In this document: positions 42,873 through 42,893 of the stretch, one piece after another | Layout of the letters: the number at the start of each line of letters is the position of its first letter | How positions within the stretch are numbered: the first letter of the stretch is position 1 | Origin: Lactobacillales bacterium | GTDB taxonomy: Bacteria > Bacillota > Bacilli > Lactobacillales > Streptococcaceae | NCBI GenBank assembly: GCA_031268845.1 | Contig: JAIRWP010000051.1 | Coordinates: 1-42,893 of the forward strand | DNA: 42,893 bases | Direction of reading: 5' to 3' | Notes under the pieces: generated by a model | Told to the model about the DNA's origin: nothing | The model's input: the letters and a program-made list of their open reading frames with translations, nothing else | The model's database searches: none | Program-made: the position numbers and the translations under genes

Positions 42873-42893
42873 TTTTTAAGTTGATTGACTATA

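Overview
The window is an AT-rich, densely coded chromosomal segment of a low-GC Gram-positive bacterium, almost certainly of the order Lactobacillales (Enterococcaceae- or Lactobacillaceae-like). Evidence is the division/wall block murD-murG-divIB-ftsA-ftsZ-sepF-yggT, a cggR-gapA pair with a CggR-type operator, a pneumococcal-type PBP2b, a seven-gene comG pseudopilus operon, gpsB followed by a type B RNase P RNA, and the pepA / DUF4651-like / thioredoxin neighbourhood. The species cannot be named from sequence alone.

Layout. 1-112: C-terminal piece of an IS630-type transposase. 113-7664 (minus): murD to yggT, part of the dcw cluster, with its usual flanks (mraY side and ylmH-divIVA side) absent. 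8192-10470 (plus): cggR and gapA with promoter, operator and terminator. 10559-12520 (plus): a translationally coupled pair of unrecognised genes, a coiled-coil cytoplasmic protein and a single-pass membrane protein. 12550-12696 (minus): remnant of a surface-protein repeat. 12768-18062 (plus): L,D-transpeptidase, alpha/beta hydrolase, mprF and ruvA, the last three overlapping by one base at each junction. 18096-23188: a block separating ruvA from ruvB, holding an AbrB-type antitoxin, a frameshifted RelE-like toxin, a frameshifted secreted glycoside hydrolase and a two-component system. 23215-26377: ruvB and pbp2b. 26436-30223 (minus): comGA to comGG. 30402-31281: gpsB and rnpB. 31338-35094: rnhA, recR, a secreted orphan, a HAD phosphatase, peptide deformylase and a stump of ytpR. 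35103-37728: universal stress protein, thioredoxin, DUF4651-like protein and divergent pepA. 37862-41787: archaeal-type aspartyl-tRNA synthetase, xseA, an ATPase stump and folD. 42096-42571: a RelBE-type toxin-antitoxin pair. 42753-42872: another IS630-type transposase end.

The most unusual content is a family of non-coding, MITE-like repeats (5039-5197, about 8053-8179, 36306-36577, 39176-39335, 41809-42081 and a half copy at 40720-40767). They share terminal inverted repeats built on the core CTGTTAACGATCTC, and four copies are flanked by a 3-bp TTA or TAA direct repeat. Several have an internal hairpin whose two arms differ between copies yet stay complementary. The copies lie at gene ends and at apparent rearrangement points; one supplies the last codons and stop of xseA, another ends a truncated ATPase gene, and two near-identical long copies in opposite orientation bracket 5.2 kb.

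Functionally the window is dominated by cell-envelope construction (septal division proteins, MurD/MurG, PBP2b, L,D-transpeptidase, MprF, GpsB), with DNA repair and recombination (RuvA, RuvB, RecR, XseA, RNase H), DNA uptake (ComG) and housekeeping translation functions around it. Several broken genes (ytpR stump, ATPase stump, surface-repeat stump, two A-tract frameshifts) suggest an actively eroding, rearranged genome.
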